A DNA stretch of 64,000 bases from Desulfobacteraceae bacterium (GCA_011390465.1 JAABSH010000009.1:1-64000); one strand, 5' to 3'; positions 52,350-62,337 are shown, counted from the stretch's first letter. The notes: a model not told the origin generated them from the sequence alone. Numbers and translations: made by a program.

Positions 52350-53111
52350 ATGAAACATCCCATTATAGACGTCCGTAATGTGTATTTTTCCTACAATGGA
52401 TCGCCGATTCTCACGAATATCTGTCTGCAGGTGCCGGAAAAGGAATTTGTGGCCTTTATCGGTCCCAACGGCGGCGGCAAAACCACCCTGGTGAAACTGC
52501 TGCTCGGTCTGCTCGCCCCGGACCAGGGCACCATCCGGATCATGGACAAGCCCCCGTCAAAAGTGGCCCACCGCATCGGTTATGCGCCCCAGGACATGAG
52601 CATCAACAAGGCATTTCCCATTTCCGTTCTGGATGTGGTCCTCATGGGACGGCTGTCCGCTCACAGCTGGGTCCGGGTATCCCGAAAAGACATCATGGCC
52701 GCGGAAAAAGCCCTGGAAAGCTTAGAAATGAAGGAATACAAAGATCGGAAAATTGATGATCTTTCCGGGGGCCAGCGGGAGCGGGTGTTTATTGCCCGGG
52801 CCCTGGCCGCGGACCCCGAGATTCTGCTGCTGGACGAACCCACGGCCAATATCGACTCCCATGGCCGCACCTATCTGTATAACCTGCTCAAAGAATTAAA
52901 CCGGACCAAAACCATTGTGGTGGTGAGCCACGATACCATGGTGCTGTCCAGCTATGTGACGGCGGTGGCCTGCATCAACCGGGATCTCCATTACCATGAT
53001 GAAGCGGAAATCACCCAGGAAATGATGGATATGGGATATCACTGCCCGGTGGAGCTGATTGCCCATGGTATTCCCCACCGGATTTTAAAAACCCACGGGA
53101 GCGGAGAATGA
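52350..53111 (+). CDS. znuC: Zinc ABC transporter ATP-binding protein
   Basis: This 253-aa ABC ATPase has Walker A G-P-N-G-G-G-K-T-T (about 36-44), the Q-loop A-P-Q-D, signature L-S-G-G-Q-R-E and Walker B I-L-L-L-D-E-P. The C-terminal tail holds several His (H-Y-H-D and H-G-I-P-H). The ATG at 52350 lies 4 nt after the znuA stop. A TTG start at 52338 overlapping znuA is possible since GGAG precedes it. It powers the ZnuB permease. The stop overlaps the znuB start (ATGA). Confidence 0.9.
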   Translation: MKHPIIDVRNVYFSYNGSPILTNICLQVPEKEFVAFIGPNGGGKTTLVKLLLGLLAPDQGTIRIMDKPPSKVAHRIGYAPQDMSINKAFPISVLDVVLMGRLSAHSWVRVSRKDIMAAEKALESLEMKEYKDRKIDDLSGGQRERVFIARALAADPEILLLDEPTANIDSHGRTYLYNLLKELNRTKTIVVVSHDTMVLSSYVTAVACINRDLHYHDEAEITQEMMDMGYHCPVELIAHGIPHRILKTHGSGE

Positions 53112-53959
53112 TCGAGGCCCTTGAATTTGAATTTATGAGAAACGCTCTGATGGCCGGGCTTTTCGCCAGTCTGATCTGCGGCATGATCGGTTCCTTTGTG
53201 GTGGTCAACCGCCTGGTATTTCTGGCCGGCGGCATTGCCCATTCCGCTTTCGGCGGCATCGGCATCGCGTTTTTTTTCGGCATTCCCTATCTTGTGGGCA
53301 CCCTGGGCGTGGCCCTGGCCGCCGCCATCATCATGACCGGCGTGGTGCTCACCCGGAAATCCCGGGCCGACACCTTTATCGGCATCCTCTGGGCCGTGGG
53401 CATGGCTATCGGCATTATTCTGATGGATCTGAGTCCCGGCTACAACGTGAATCTCATGAGTTATCTGTTCGGCAGCATCCTGGCGGTGCCGAAATCCGAT
53501 ATTTACTGGATGGCAGGCCTTAGCGCGGTGATTGTGTTGTCTACGTATTTTTTTTACCGGGACATCCTGGCCATCTCCTATGATGATGAATTCGCAAGAC
53601 TGCGCGGAGTGCCGGTGAATCTGATCTATTTTCTGTTCATCGCCCTGGTGGCGGTGGGCATTGTACTGATTATCCGCGTGGTGGGCCTGATTCTGATTAT
53701 TGCGCTGCTTACCATTCCGCCGTATATCGCGGAAAAATACTGCCGGTCCCTGGCCCGGATGATGATTGTTGCCACCCTGCTGTCCATGGCATTCAATCTG
53801 AGCGGACTGTGGATCGCCTATTGTTATGATTTAACCTCCGGCGCCACCATCATCCTTGTGGCAGCCGGGGCCTTTTTTATCTCTATGGTGGCAGATATGG
53901 TTTTAAAAAAATTAAAAAAACAGGGCAAAGAACCGCCGGTTTCCGTAAACCCGACATGA
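53108..53959 (+). CDS. znuB: Zinc ABC transporter permease
   Basis: This 283-aa permease of the ABC-3 family has about eight membrane segments (for example F-A-S-L-I-C-G-M-I-G-S-F-V-V and F-L-F-I-A-L-V-A-V-G-I-V-L-I-I). The conserved F-L-A-G-G-I-A-H-S-A-F-G-G-I-G contacts ZnuC. It forms the inner-membrane channel for zinc received from ZnuA. ATGA overlaps join it to both neighbours. Confidence 0.9.
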   Translation: MIEALEFEFMRNALMAGLFASLICGMIGSFVVVNRLVFLAGGIAHSAFGGIGIAFFFGIPYLVGTLGVALAAAIIMTGVVLTRKSRADTFIGILWAVGMAIGIILMDLSPGYNVNLMSYLFGSILAVPKSDIYWMAGLSAVIVLSTYFFYRDILAISYDDEFARLRGVPVNLIYFLFIALVAVGIVLIIRVVGLILIIALLTIPPYIAEKYCRSLARMMIVATLLSMAFNLSGLWIAYCYDLTSGATIILVAAGAFFISMVADMVLKKLKKQGKEPPVSVNPT

Positions 53960-54396
53960 AAAAGCACTTTTTGCCCGCCCGCGCCGTCGCGCCGGGCCGA
54001 ATGATCTTATGGATTGCAATCTGCCTGCTGATTTTCGGATGCGCCGGCAGAAACCGGCCGGATGAAGCCGGATACCGGTCCTTGACGGAGCAGGTGATTT
54101 GGTTTTACCAGGGACCGCTGGACCACCTGACCGCTGTGCGATACGGGGGATGCCCCATGCATCCGGGCTGTTCAGCATACGGACTCAGCGCCGTCAAAAC
54201 CCATGGGGCGCTCATGGGCTGGATTATGACCTGCGACCGCCTGATCCGGTGCGGCGGGGATGAAACCCGGCTGTCGCCGGAAGTGCTGGTAAGCTGCCAG
54301 TGGAAATATGTGGACACCCTTTCCCAAAATAATTTCTGGTGGTTTTTGCCGGACCCGGAAATGGAACATTTTCACTCAGTAAAGGAGCACAAATGA
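53956..54396 (+). CDS. yidD: YidD-like protein with lipoprotein-type N-terminus
   Basis: This 146-aa protein has the YidD core. It shows Q-V-I-W-F-Y-Q, then [23 protein letters not shown], with C-D-R-L-I-R-C after it. YidD helps insert inner-membrane proteins beside YidC. Unusually, it begins with a signal segment and lipobox-like I-F-G-C-A-G, so it may be an exported lipoprotein instead of the normal cytosolic-side membrane-bound form. Its place between znuB and icmF, with ATGA overlaps on both sides, is unlike the usual rnpA-yidD-yidC locus. Confidence 0.75.
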   Translation: MKKHFLPARAVAPGRMILWIAICLLIFGCAGRNRPDEAGYRSLTEQVIWFYQGPLDHLTAVRYGGCPMHPGCSAYGLSAVKTHGALMGWIMTCDRLIRCGGDETRLSPEVLVSCQWKYVDTLSQNNFWWFLPDPEMEHFHSVKEHK

Positions 54397-57300
54397 GACA
54401 GGAAAGCCAAATTTACCAAGCCACCCATCCCATTCGCCTGGTGACGGCCACAGCGCTTTTCGATGGTCATGACGCGGCCATCAATATCATCCGCAGAATG
54501 CTGCAGGACTCCGGCGCGGAAGTGATTCATCTGGGCCACAACCGGTCCGTGGCGGAAATCGCCAAAGCCGCCATTGAAGAAGACGTTCAGGGCATCGCCA
54601 TTTCCAGCTACCAGGGCGGGCACATTGAATTTTTCAAATACCTCCATGATATTTTAAAAAAACAAAATGCCGGCAGTATCCGGATTTTCGGTGGCGGCGG
54701 CGGCGTCATTGTAGCGGCGGAAATCAGGGAACTGGAAGATTACGGCATCACCAAAATTTATTCCCCGGCAGACGGATCACAAATGGGACTTCAGGGCATG
54801 ATCAACCACATGCTCCGGAAAATGGACGTTGCACCGGACTTTTCCCCGATTACGGACGCGGCGCAACTTACCCCGGACGACACCGCCCGGGTGGCCCGGC
54901 TGATTTCAGCGGCGGAATATGCTGCCGCCGGCAGATATGATAACTTCCCGTCCCGTTCTGCTGCTGTTTTTAAAAATATCGACGCAAAAAAAATTCCGGT
55001 AGTCGGTATCACCGGCACGGGCGGGGCCGGAAAATCTTCCCTTACCGATGAACTTGTTATCCGCCTGCTTAACGATCTGCCGGAAATTCGCATCGGTATT
55101 ATCTCCTGCGATCCTTCCCGACGAAAAACCGGCGGCGCCCTGCTGGGAGACCGAATCCGCATGAACAGCATTGACACGGACCGGGTGTACATGCGGAGCC
55201 TGGCGGTCCGGAATTCCGCCTCTGAGCTGCCGGATGTGCTGCCGGAGGCCATCAGCATTCTGAAAGCAGCCGGGTTTGATCTGATCATAGCGGAAACCGC
55301 GGGCATTGGCCAGGGGTCGTCCCGGATCACGGAGTTAAGTGACATCTCCATGTACGTGATGACCAGCGATTATGGCGCCGCCACCCAGCTGGAAAAAATC
55401 GGCATGCTGGATTACGCCGACATTGTGGTGGTCAATAAATTTGAAAAAGAAGGCAGCCATGACGCGGTTCGGGATGTGCGCAAGCAGGTACAGCGCAATC
55501 AGAAAAAATTCCAGACCCGGCCCGAAGACCTGCCGGTGTTCGGCACCATTGCCTCCAAGTTCAACGATGACGGCGTCACTGCCATGTACAATTACCTGAT
55601 GCACTGTATTACGGAAAAAACCGGTGTGCGGTTAAACGCAAAACTGCCGGAAATAAAAGGACGGACATCCACCTCCCAAACCATCTTCGTGCCGCCGGAA
55701 CGCCGCCGGTATCTCTCCGAAATCGCGGACACAGTGCGGAATTACCATCAGAAAACCACCCGGCAGGCATTTGCCGTCCGCAAGCTGTGGCATTTTGAAG
55801 AAACCGCTGCAGCCCTGGCGGACCGGCAGGAAACCGACGCATCAAATCCGGAAACATCATCGCCGGCATCGGATTCCCCGGTTTCCGAAACCCTGGACCG
55901 GCTCAATGCCTTAATTGAGGCGGCATCCGCGGAAGTGGAGGAAGACAGCAACAAACTCCTGGCCCAGTGGAACCAGGTATCTGAAGATTACGTCAAAGAC
56001 GAGCTGATCTATCAGGTGCGGGACCAGGAAATCCGGCATCCCCTGTATGTCGAATCCCTGTCCCACACCCGGATACCCAAAATCGCCCTGCCCCGGTTCA
56101 AAGATCCCGGGGAAATCTATTCCTGGCTGCGCCGGGAAAATGTGCCGGGCCGGTTTCCTTATACGGCCGGTGTCTTTCCCTTAAAACGATCTGACGAAGA
56201 CCCCACCCGCATGTTTGCCGGTGAAGGCGATCCGGCCCGCACCAACCGCAGGTTCAAGCTGCTTTCTGAAAACTATCCGGCCAACCGCCTGTCCACGGCC
56301 TTTGATTCGGTCACCTTATACGGGTTTGACCCGGACACCCGGCCGGACATCTATGGAAAGGTGGGCACTTCCGGCGTCAGCGTGTGCAGCATCGAAGATG
56401 TGAAAGTGCTCTACGACGGATTTGACCTGGCCGCTCCCAACACGTCAGTATCCATGACCATCAACGGCCCGGCCCCCATGGTTCTGGCCATGTTTTTAAA
56501 TACCGCCATTGACCAGCAGGCAGACAAATTTACCGCTGAAAACAACCGTCCGCCCTCAGACGCGGAATACGCCAAGCTCAAGGCCATGGTGCTTTCCTCT
56601 GTCCGGGGAACGGTTCAGGCGGACATTCTGAAAGAAGATCAGGGCCAGAACACCTGCATTTTTTCCGTGGATTTTGCGCTTAAAATGATGGGGGATATTC
56701 AGGAGTATTTCAACCGGAACAAGGTACGCAATTTTTATTCGGTTTCGGTTTCCGGATACCATATTGCCGAAGCCGGGGCCAATCCCATTTCCCAGGTGGC
56801 CTTTACCCTGGCCAACGGGTTCACCTATGTGGAGTATTATCTGTCCCGGGGCATGGACATCGACAGTTTCGCCCCCAATCTGTCATTTTTCTTTTCTTCG
56901 GGCATGGACCCGGAATACAGCGTTATCGGCCGGGTGGCCCGGCGCATCTGGGCCATTGCCATGCGGGAAAAATACGGGGCTTCCCCCCGGTCCCAGATGC
57001 TCAAATACCATATCCAGACCTCGGGCCGGTCCCTTCACAGCCAGGAAATCCAGTTCAACGACATCCGCACCACCATGCAGGCGCTTTACGCCATTTATGA
57101 CAACTGCAACAGCCTGCACACCAATGCCTATGACGAAGCCGTGACCACGCCGTCTGAGGAATCCGTGCGCCGGTCTCTCGCCATTCAGCTCATTATCAAC
57201 CGGGAGCTGGGGCTTGCCAAAAACGAGAACATGAACCAGGGCAGCTTTATCATTGAAACCCTTACCGACCTGGTGGAAACGGCCATTCTGGCGGAATTTG

Positions 57301-57707
57301 ACCGGATTACGGCCCGGGGCGGGGTCAGGGGCGCCATGGAGCGGGGATACCAGCGGAGCAAAATCCAGGATGAATCCCTTTACTATGAAAGCCTGAAGCA
57401 CTCCGGGGCCCTTCCCATCATCGGGGTCAACACCTTTCTCAATCCGGATGCCGATGACACCGCCCTTTCCAGCCTGACGCTGGCCCGGGCCACGGAAACG
57501 GAAAAGCAGTCCCAGCTTGACCGGCGCAATGCGTTTGTTGAGCAGCACAAAGACCTGGCCCCGGCAACCCTTGAACGGCTCAAAGCCGTGGCCCTTGCCG
57601 GGGAAAATATTTTTGAAGAAATGATGGAAACCGTGCGGTGCTGCACCCTGGGCCAGATTACCGGAGCCCTCTATGAGGTGGGCGGGAAGTATCGCCGCAA
57701 CATGTAA
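54393..57707 (+). CDS. icmF: Fused acyl-CoA mutase (IcmF type: B12 domain, MeaB GTPase, mutase)
   Basis: This 1104-aa fusion has three parts. First is a B12-binding domain with D-G-H-D-A-A (about 27-32) and S-S-Y-Q-G-G-H. Next is a MeaB-type GTPase with G-T-G-G-A-G-K-S-S (P-loop, about residue 210), D-P-S-R-R-K-T-G and V-V-N-K-F-E-K. Last is a large mutase TIM-barrel with [20 protein letters not shown] and H-T-N-A-Y-D-E-A. It rearranges branched acyl-CoAs (isobutyryl/n-butyryl or related) with adenosylcobalamin; the GTPase loads and protects the cofactor. The ATG at 54393 follows AAAGGAG and overlaps the yidD stop. The MITE-like element starts 2 nt after its stop. Confidence 0.93.
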   Translation: MRQESQIYQATHPIRLVTATALFDGHDAAINIIRRMLQDSGAEVIHLGHNRSVAEIAKAAIEEDVQGIAISSYQGGHIEFFKYLHDILKKQNAGSIRIFGGGGGVIVAAEIRELEDYGITKIYSPADGSQMGLQGMINHMLRKMDVAPDFSPITDAAQLTPDDTARVARLISAAEYAAAGRYDNFPSRSAAVFKNIDAKKIPVVGITGTGGAGKSSLTDELVIRLLNDLPEIRIGIISCDPSRRKTGGALLGDRIRMNSIDTDRVYMRSLAVRNSASELPDVLPEAISILKAAGFDLIIAETAGIGQGSSRITELSDISMYVMTSDYGAATQLEKIGMLDYADIVVVNKFEKEGSHDAVRDVRKQVQRNQKKFQTRPEDLPVFGTIASKFNDDGVTAMYNYLMHCITEKTGVRLNAKLPEIKGRTSTSQTIFVPPERRRYLSEIADTVRNYHQKTTRQAFAVRKLWHFEETAAALADRQETDASNPETSSPASDSPVSETLDRLNALIEAASAEVEEDSNKLLAQWNQVSEDYVKDELIYQVRDQEIRHPLYVESLSHTRIPKIALPRFKDPGEIYSWLRRENVPGRFPYTAGVFPLKRSDEDPTRMFAGEGDPARTNRRFKLLSENYPANRLSTAFDSVTLYGFDPDTRPDIYGKVGTSGVSVCSIEDVKVLYDGFDLAAPNTSVSMTINGPAPMVLAMFLNTAIDQQADKFTAENNRPPSDAEYAKLKAMVLSSVRGTVQADILKEDQGQNTCIFSVDFALKMMGDIQEYFNRNKVRNFYSVSVSGYHIAEAGANPISQVAFTLANGFTYVEYYLSRGMDIDSFAPNLSFFFSSGMDPEYSVIGRVARRIWAIAMREKYGASPRSQMLKYHIQTSGRSLHSQEIQFNDIRTTMQALYAIYDNCNSLHTNAYDEAVTTPSEESVRRSLAIQLIINRELGLAKNENMNQGSFIIETLTDLVETAILAEFDRITARGGVRGAMERGYQRSKIQDESLYYESLKHSGALPIIGVNTFLNPDADDTALSSLTLARATETEKQSQLDRRNAFVEQHKDLAPATLERLKAVALAGENIFEEMMETVRCCTLGQITGALYEVGGKYRRNM

Positions 57708-57709
57708 TT

Positions 57710-57834
57710 CAATGTCATTAACTTAGGCCATATGCGTAGGGGAGGGGTTTATCCCCTCCCGGCATGGGTCTCCTTTTACGCGGGAGGGGGTAAACCCCTC
57801 CTCTACATTGAAACCTCTTAAATTAATGACATTG
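57710..57834. mobile_element. MITE-like element copy 4, 125 bp with 10-bp target duplication
   Basis: CAATGTCATTAACTTAGG at the left and TTAAATTAATGACATTG at the right form terminal inverted repeats. Long inner arms are built on GGGGAGGGGTTTATCCCCTCC. The flanks ACATGTAATT (57700-57709) and ACATGTAATT (57835-57844) are identical. The left duplication contains the icmF stop codon TAA. This is the most complete copy in the window. Confidence 0.9.
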
Positions 57835-57863
57835 ACATGTAATTTAAAAACAAAGGAAGCCAT

Positions 57864-59039
57864 ATGAAAGAAGCAGTTATCGTAAGTGCGGTCAGAACGC
57901 CCCTGGGAGCGTTTAACGGCAGTTTGAGCGGCATCGGCGCCACGGATACCGGTGCAATGGTAATCTCGGAAGCCGTCCGGCGGGCCGGTATTGAAAAAGA
58001 TGCAGTCGATGAAGTCATCATGGGGCAGGTGCTGCCCTGCGGCTACGGTCAGAACCCGGCCAAACAGGCGGCGGTAAAGGCAGGCATGCCCTGGGAGGCG
58101 GAATGCCTTACCATTAACAAAGTATGCGGCTCCGCGTTAAAATCCGTAATGCTGGCAGCCCAGGCAATTTGCGCGGGAGACGCGGACATAGTGGTGGCCG
58201 GCGGCATGGAAACCATGTCCATGGCCCCCTATTACCTTGAAAAAGCCAGGTTCGGATATCGCATGGGCCCGGGCCAGCTCCAGGATCATATGATTCATGA
58301 CGGTCTCTGGGACATTGTCAATGATATGCACATGGGCATTTCAAATGAATTGTGTTCGGAAAAATACAATGTTTCCCGGGAAGACCAGGACCGGTATGCC
58401 GCGGAATCCTATCGCCGGGCCCTTGACGCCATCCGGGCCGGCCGGTTCAACGATGAAATCCTGCCGATAGAGGTGCCCGGCCGCAAAGGCGCGGTAAAAA
58501 TTTTTGACACGGATGAAACCCCGGTGGAAACCCCCTATGACGTGCTGGCCAAAATGAAGCCGGCGTTTAAAAAAGACGGCCTGGGGACTGCGGGGAACGC
58601 CTCTATTATCAGTGACGGTGCGGCCGCGGTGGTGGTGATGTCCAGAGAACGGGCCAATGCCCTGGGATGCCCGGTGATGGCGCAAATCGGAGCCCAGGCA
58701 TCCCATGGCATTGATATGAAATACGTGCTGGTGGCCCCCATTCTGGCCATTCCCAAATGTCTGAAAAAAGAAGGCATTAAAAAAGATGCCGTGGATCTTT
58801 ATGAAATCAACGAGGCTTTCAGCGGTTCCACCGTATCCGTGCTCAAAGAGCTGGCGCTGGATCCAGCCATCGTGAACGTCAACGGCGGAGCCGTGGCCCT
58901 GGGCCATCCCATCGGGGCCTCCGGCTGCCGGGTGCTGGTGACCCTGCTCTATGAAATGATCCGTCAGGACAAAAAAACCGGACTGGCCTCCCTGTGCCTG
59001 GGCGGGGGGGAAGCCGTGGCAATGGTGATAAACCGGTAA
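57864..59039 (+). CDS. Acetyl-CoA acetyltransferase (thiolase)
   Basis: This 391-aa thiolase cleaves or joins acyl-CoA at the beta-keto step. The nucleophile is in N-K-V-C-G-S (Cys at about residue 88). The C-terminal motifs are [17 protein letters not shown] (His) and L-C-L-G-G-G (here with Leu-Gly around the general-base Cys). It has AAAGGAAG upstream of its ATG. It follows the mutase gene but is separated from it by the MITE-like insertion. It fits the acyl-CoA theme of the region. Confidence 0.93.
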   Translation: MKEAVIVSAVRTPLGAFNGSLSGIGATDTGAMVISEAVRRAGIEKDAVDEVIMGQVLPCGYGQNPAKQAAVKAGMPWEAECLTINKVCGSALKSVMLAAQAICAGDADIVVAGGMETMSMAPYYLEKARFGYRMGPGQLQDHMIHDGLWDIVNDMHMGISNELCSEKYNVSREDQDRYAAESYRRALDAIRAGRFNDEILPIEVPGRKGAVKIFDTDETPVETPYDVLAKMKPAFKKDGLGTAGNASIISDGAAAVVVMSRERANALGCPVMAQIGAQASHGIDMKYVLVAPILAIPKCLKKEGIKKDAVDLYEINEAFSGSTVSVLKELALDPAIVNVNGGAVALGHPIGASGCRVLVTLLYEMIRQDKKTGLASLCLGGGEAVAMVINR

Positions 59040-59068
59040 TCTGCTGATCCGGTTCGCTCAAATTCGGC

Positions 59069-59135
59069 CATCGAAATCGGTATCGGTATCGAAATCGCTA
59101 TCGAATCCGATCCCGATCCCGATTTCGATCCCGAT
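59069..59135. repeat. Degenerate ATCGGT/ATCCCG hexamer repeat forming a hairpin
   Basis: About eleven hexamers of the type TATCGG, AATCGC, CGAAAT on the left and GATCCC, GATTTC, GATCCC on the right. The right half is roughly the reverse complement of the left. It lies between the convergent thiolase and methyltransferase genes and could act as a structured terminator or repeat element. Confidence 0.6.
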
Positions 59136-59180
59136 AAAAACACGACAGATTGAGGGAAGCAGATATCCATAACCGGTAAA

Positions 59181-59816
59181 TTATTTTAGGCCGCTGATCC
59201 CGACAAAAGCGCCCTTTCCCCAGCCCTCGGTCACATCGGTCCGGGCGTCGGTCCGGGCAGTGCCGGGAACAAGGGTTTGAAAAACCTGGTTTACCGCAAA
59301 CCCGGATGCCTTAAAAAACCCGAGCACCGCGTTGCTGGAAAAAAAGGCGGCATCCCTGTAATACCGGCTCTGGTATTTTTTTGCCTGATACTGACGTCCC
59401 AGTTCGCTTTTGCTGTCAATAAAAGCCGCAACCAGCCGCCCGCCGGGCTTCAAAATCCGGCGGGCTTCGGTAAACGCCAGAGCCACATCATCCATAAAAC
59501 AAATGGCGGTTACCATCAGGACAACATCAAAGCGGCCATCCGCAAAGGGCAGGTTTTCCGCAACCCCGCGGACCACCTGAATTCCCCGCTTTGAGGCTTT
59601 TTGCGCCATTTTTTCGGCAGGTTCCAGGCCCATCCGGACACCCAACGGACCGGCGAACTGTCCCGATCCCACCCCAACCTCCAGACCTGCGGCATGGGAC
59701 GGGGGCAACAGCCGGCGGACGAGGTCCAGCTCCGCCGCATAGAGGTCCGGGTTTTTATCAAACCATGCGTCATAGGCATCCACAAAGGTTTCAAACGGCC
59801 CTGTTTTCGGCACCAT
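59181..59816 (-). CDS. Class I SAM-dependent methyltransferase
   Basis: This 211-aa Rossmann-fold methyltransferase has G-L-E-V-G-V-G-S-G-Q-F (motif I), V-V-R-G-V-A-E-N-L-P-F, F-D-V-V-L-M-V-T-A-I, and L-K-P-G-G-R-L-V-A-A. A GGAGGG site precedes the ATG. The substrate is unknown. It is 14 nt downstream of the iron alcohol dehydrogenase gene and probably co-transcribed. Confidence 0.9.
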   Translation of the reverse strand: MVPKTGPFETFVDAYDAWFDKNPDLYAAELDLVRRLLPPSHAAGLEVGVGSGQFAGPLGVRMGLEPAEKMAQKASKRGIQVVRGVAENLPFADGRFDVVLMVTAICFMDDVALAFTEARRILKPGGRLVAAFIDSKSELGRQYQAKKYQSRYYRDAAFFSSNAVLGFFKASGFAVNQVFQTLVPGTARTDARTDVTEGWGKGAFVGISGLK

Positions 59817-59831
59817 CCCTCCTTTTAATTT

Positions 59832-61073
59832 TCAGGCCGGCGGCAGCAGTTTCCGGATCAGGTCCTCGCACTCATCCAACGTCATAATGCGGGGCACGGG
59901 ATAATCCGGATGGGCTTCTTTCAGTGCCCGCTTTGCAATCAGGGGAATATCCGTTTCCTTGAGTTCCTGAATATGCATCGGAATCTTCATGTTTTTGTTC
60001 ATGGTTTTGATTTTTTCAATAAACTGCAAGGACAATTTTTCCGGCCCGTCCCGACGGGTGCCCAGATGTCCGGCAACGGCCAGATCGGCCAGCTTGTTTT
60101 CCGCGTCCTTGCGGCAGAATTCCAGTACATGGGGCAGAATAATGGCATTGGCCAGGCCGTGGGGCACTCCGTAAAGGCCGCCCACGGTATGGGCGATGGC
60201 ATGCACATACCCCACGTAAGCCCGGGTAAAGGCTGATCCGGCGTAAAAGGACGCCAGGGCCATATTGTTTCGCGCTTCCAGATCCGTACCGGTTTTATAG
60301 GCTTTTTCAAGATTGTCAAAAATCAGCCGCACGGCATTTTTTGCGTTGTCATCGGTAAAACTGGTGCCGTTGCGCCCGATATAGGCTTCCACGGCATGGG
60401 TGAGCGCGTCCATCCCTGTTGTAGACGTAATATGCGGCGGCAAACCCGTCATAAGTTCCGGATCCAGTACCGCGATTTTGGGGATCAGCTTTAAATCATT
60501 AATGGCAAATTTCTCATGGGTGGACGGATCGGAAATCACCGCCGCCACCGTGGTTTCAGAGCCTGTGCCCGCGGTTGTGGGAACACAGAAAAATGGCGGA
60601 ATGGGCATAATCACCCGGAAATAGCCTTTCATCCGGCGGACGGAAAAAAAGGGATTGGCCACCCGGGCCCCGATAATTTTGGCGCAATCCATGGCCGAAC
60701 CGCCGCCAAACCCGATAATTCCTTCGCAATTGTTTTTCTTGTAAATCTCCCGGCCTTTTTCAACATTCCGGATGGTGGGATTCGGCTGAACATCATCATA
60801 AACCGTAAATTTGATGCCATGGTCTTTCAGTGACGCAAGTAAAACGTCCGGAAGCTTGAGTGTCATCAATACCTTGTCCGTTACCACCAGCACATTTTTC
60901 ACCCCCCTTGCCCGAATATTTTCCGCCAGGCTTTTTATGCTGCCGGCACCGGTGAGCAGCACGGGCACGGGAAACGGCAGCACAGTGGATACCACTTTCA
61001 TGGTTTTATGCTGGGTCCGGTACAGTCCTTTTTTCAAATTCCAAATCATGTTTTTTGTCTGCTTTTCGCTCAT
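59832..61073 (-). CDS. Iron-containing alcohol dehydrogenase
   Basis: This 413-aa group III (iron-activated) dehydrogenase interconverts alcohols and aldehydes with NAD(P)H. It has G-F-G-G-G-S-A-M-D-C-A-K (nucleotide site), P-T-T-A-G-T-G-S-E-T-T, and metal ligands in G-M-D-A-L-T-H-A-V-E-A-Y and H-A-I-A-H-T-V-G-G-L-Y-G-V-P-H-G. The ATG at 61073 is chosen with AAGGGG about 9 nt upstream; a GTG at 61082 is also in frame. It is paired with the methyltransferase gene downstream. Confidence 0.92.
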   Translation of the reverse strand: MSEKQTKNMIWNLKKGLYRTQHKTMKVVSTVLPFPVPVLLTGAGSIKSLAENIRARGVKNVLVVTDKVLMTLKLPDVLLASLKDHGIKFTVYDDVQPNPTIRNVEKGREIYKKNNCEGIIGFGGGSAMDCAKIIGARVANPFFSVRRMKGYFRVIMPIPPFFCVPTTAGTGSETTVAAVISDPSTHEKFAINDLKLIPKIAVLDPELMTGLPPHITSTTGMDALTHAVEAYIGRNGTSFTDDNAKNAVRLIFDNLEKAYKTGTDLEARNNMALASFYAGSAFTRAYVGYVHAIAHTVGGLYGVPHGLANAIILPHVLEFCRKDAENKLADLAVAGHLGTRRDGPEKLSLQFIEKIKTMNKNMKIPMHIQELKETDIPLIAKRALKEAHPDYPVPRIMTLDECEDLIRKLLPPA

Positions 61074-61224
61074 TTCAGTCACCCCTTTTCATTGTCCTTG
61101 CGGCGCACCCTTGCCCGGCGCTTCTCCGGCTCATCTCCGGGTGCTGTTAATATAAAAATCTGCTTTCAAGGGCAGGGTCACTGAAAGTCAATTCATACGG
61201 AAACGCCGTCAGGTTCCCCACCCC

Positions 61225-61716
61225 TTACAAATCATAGAGGGCATCGTCTTTTATGGGCGGCTGCTTCCTGTTCTGGTGCCGGCCCACTTTTTTCCCGGGG
61301 AGTATAAAAGGATCTTCATCTCCCATCAGATCCCCCATTTCAGCTTCTATTTTTTCCGGATCTTCCCCTTTTTCCATACGGGCCAGGGCCGCTTCCATGG
61401 TCGGCCCCAGTTCCATGCCCGTCATATCCGTCAATTTGCGCATCAGTTTCGCCGCCTGGCGCGGATCCTCCTCATTGATATGCTCTGCTTCTCTTGCCAT
61501 CATGGCCATGGCCTGCTCCATTTTGGATTCATCAATGGGCAGATCATCCATGCTGTTTTCTTCGGCCCGTCCGGTCACGGCAAAAAGCGAAATCTGCCTG
61601 CTCAATTTCGGGTTTTTACACCGGGGACATCCGGGAATTTTTGCAGTGTTTACAGTAGGGGAAAAAAAATTAAATACGGTATGGCAGTCTTTGCAGTAAA
61701 ATTCATAAATCGGCAT
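61225..61716 (-). CDS. FmdB-type zinc ribbon protein
   Basis: This 163-aa protein has an N-terminal zinc ribbon M-P-I-Y-E-F-Y-C-K-D-C with C-P-R-C at about 35-38 (four Cys, FmdB/putative regulatory protein family), followed by an acidic helical tail. The ATG at 61716 matches the usual M-P-I-Y-E start of the family; the frame extends further upstream without support. FmdB-like ribbons are thought to be regulatory. It is divergent from the MarR gene. Confidence 0.85.
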   Translation of the reverse strand: MPIYEFYCKDCHTVFNFFSPTVNTAKIPGCPRCKNPKLSRQISLFAVTGRAEENSMDDLPIDESKMEQAMAMMAREAEHINEEDPRQAAKLMRKLTDMTGMELGPTMEAALARMEKGEDPEKIEAEMGDLMGDEDPFILPGKKVGRHQNRKQPPIKDDALYDL

Positions 61717-61864
61717 GCGAATGGTCCTCTTTACGCAACTTCGGAAAGTAACCCAAAAACAAAAGCAGTCACTGAATAAACCGTTATATGACAAAAAAAA
61801 CCAATGAAGTCAATTGCCATAAATAATTGGTGGAATGTCTAAAATGGATAACCAGATTTTTTTA

Positions 61865-61893
61865 TTGACATCTGTTTCCGAAACCTTTATTTG
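61865..61893 (+). promoter_or_regulatory. Possible marR promoter
   Basis: A perfect TTGACA (61865-61870) is followed after 17 bp by a weak TATTTG (61888-61893). The weak -10 lies on the putative operator, which would suit repression. The -35 is clear and the -10 is not. Confidence 0.45.
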
Positions 61894-61905
61894 TTCGTGT
61901 ACAAA
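61890..61905 (+). promoter_or_regulatory. Candidate MarR operator upstream of marR
   Basis: TTTGTTCGTGTACAAA is an imperfect palindrome (12 of 16 positions symmetrical). It closely matches TTTGTTCGTATGCCAA upstream of the acyl-CoA dehydrogenase gene (13 of 16 identical). The shared word suggests one regulator for both promoters. Confidence 0.5.
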
Positions 61906-61914
61906 GGATAAAAA

Positions 61915-62337
61915 ATGACAAAACTCCCTGAAGATCTTCCGGACTGCATGGTTTTTCTGCTGGGCAAAGCCTATCAGAAAGCCCACGGCAGTTTTAAAAA
62001 AAGACTGAAAAAATACGGCCTCACCAATATGCAGCACCTTGTGCTGGAAGGCCTGTGGTATCAAGAAGGCATGACCGCGGCGGAACTTTGCAAGCTGCTG
62101 ATTATTGACAAGGCCACCGTATCCGGCATTCTGGAAAGAATGGCGGATACCGGCTGGATTATAAAAAAACAAAATCCGGATGACGGCCGGGTGCAGCAGC
62201 TCTATCCGTCGGAAAAAGCCACAGAATTTAAAAACAGGCTGATTATTGAAAGAAAAGAAGCCAACAAAGAAATTTTAAAAAAATTTTCCCTTGAAGAACA
62301 GCTGCTTTTGAAACGACTGCTCCGAGATCTCATCTGA
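61915..62337 (+). CDS. MarR-family transcriptional regulator
   Basis: This 140-aa protein has the MarR winged helix: M-T-A-A-E-L-C-K-L-L-I-I-D-K-A-T-V-S as helix-turn-helix (about 56-75), then R-M-A-D-T-G-W-I and N-P-D-D-G-R-V-Q (wing with the typical D-x-R). MarR proteins are dimers that release DNA when they bind small aromatic or acyl ligands. It is divergent from the FmdB gene and directly upstream of an acyl-CoA dehydrogenase whose promoter shares its operator-like word. Regulation of acyl-CoA degradation is a fair inference. Confidence 0.92.
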   Translation: MTKLPEDLPDCMVFLLGKAYQKAHGSFKKRLKKYGLTNMQHLVLEGLWYQEGMTAAELCKLLIIDKATVSGILERMADTGWIIKKQNPDDGRVQQLYPSEKATEFKNRLIIERKEANKEILKKFSLEEQLLLKRLLRDLI

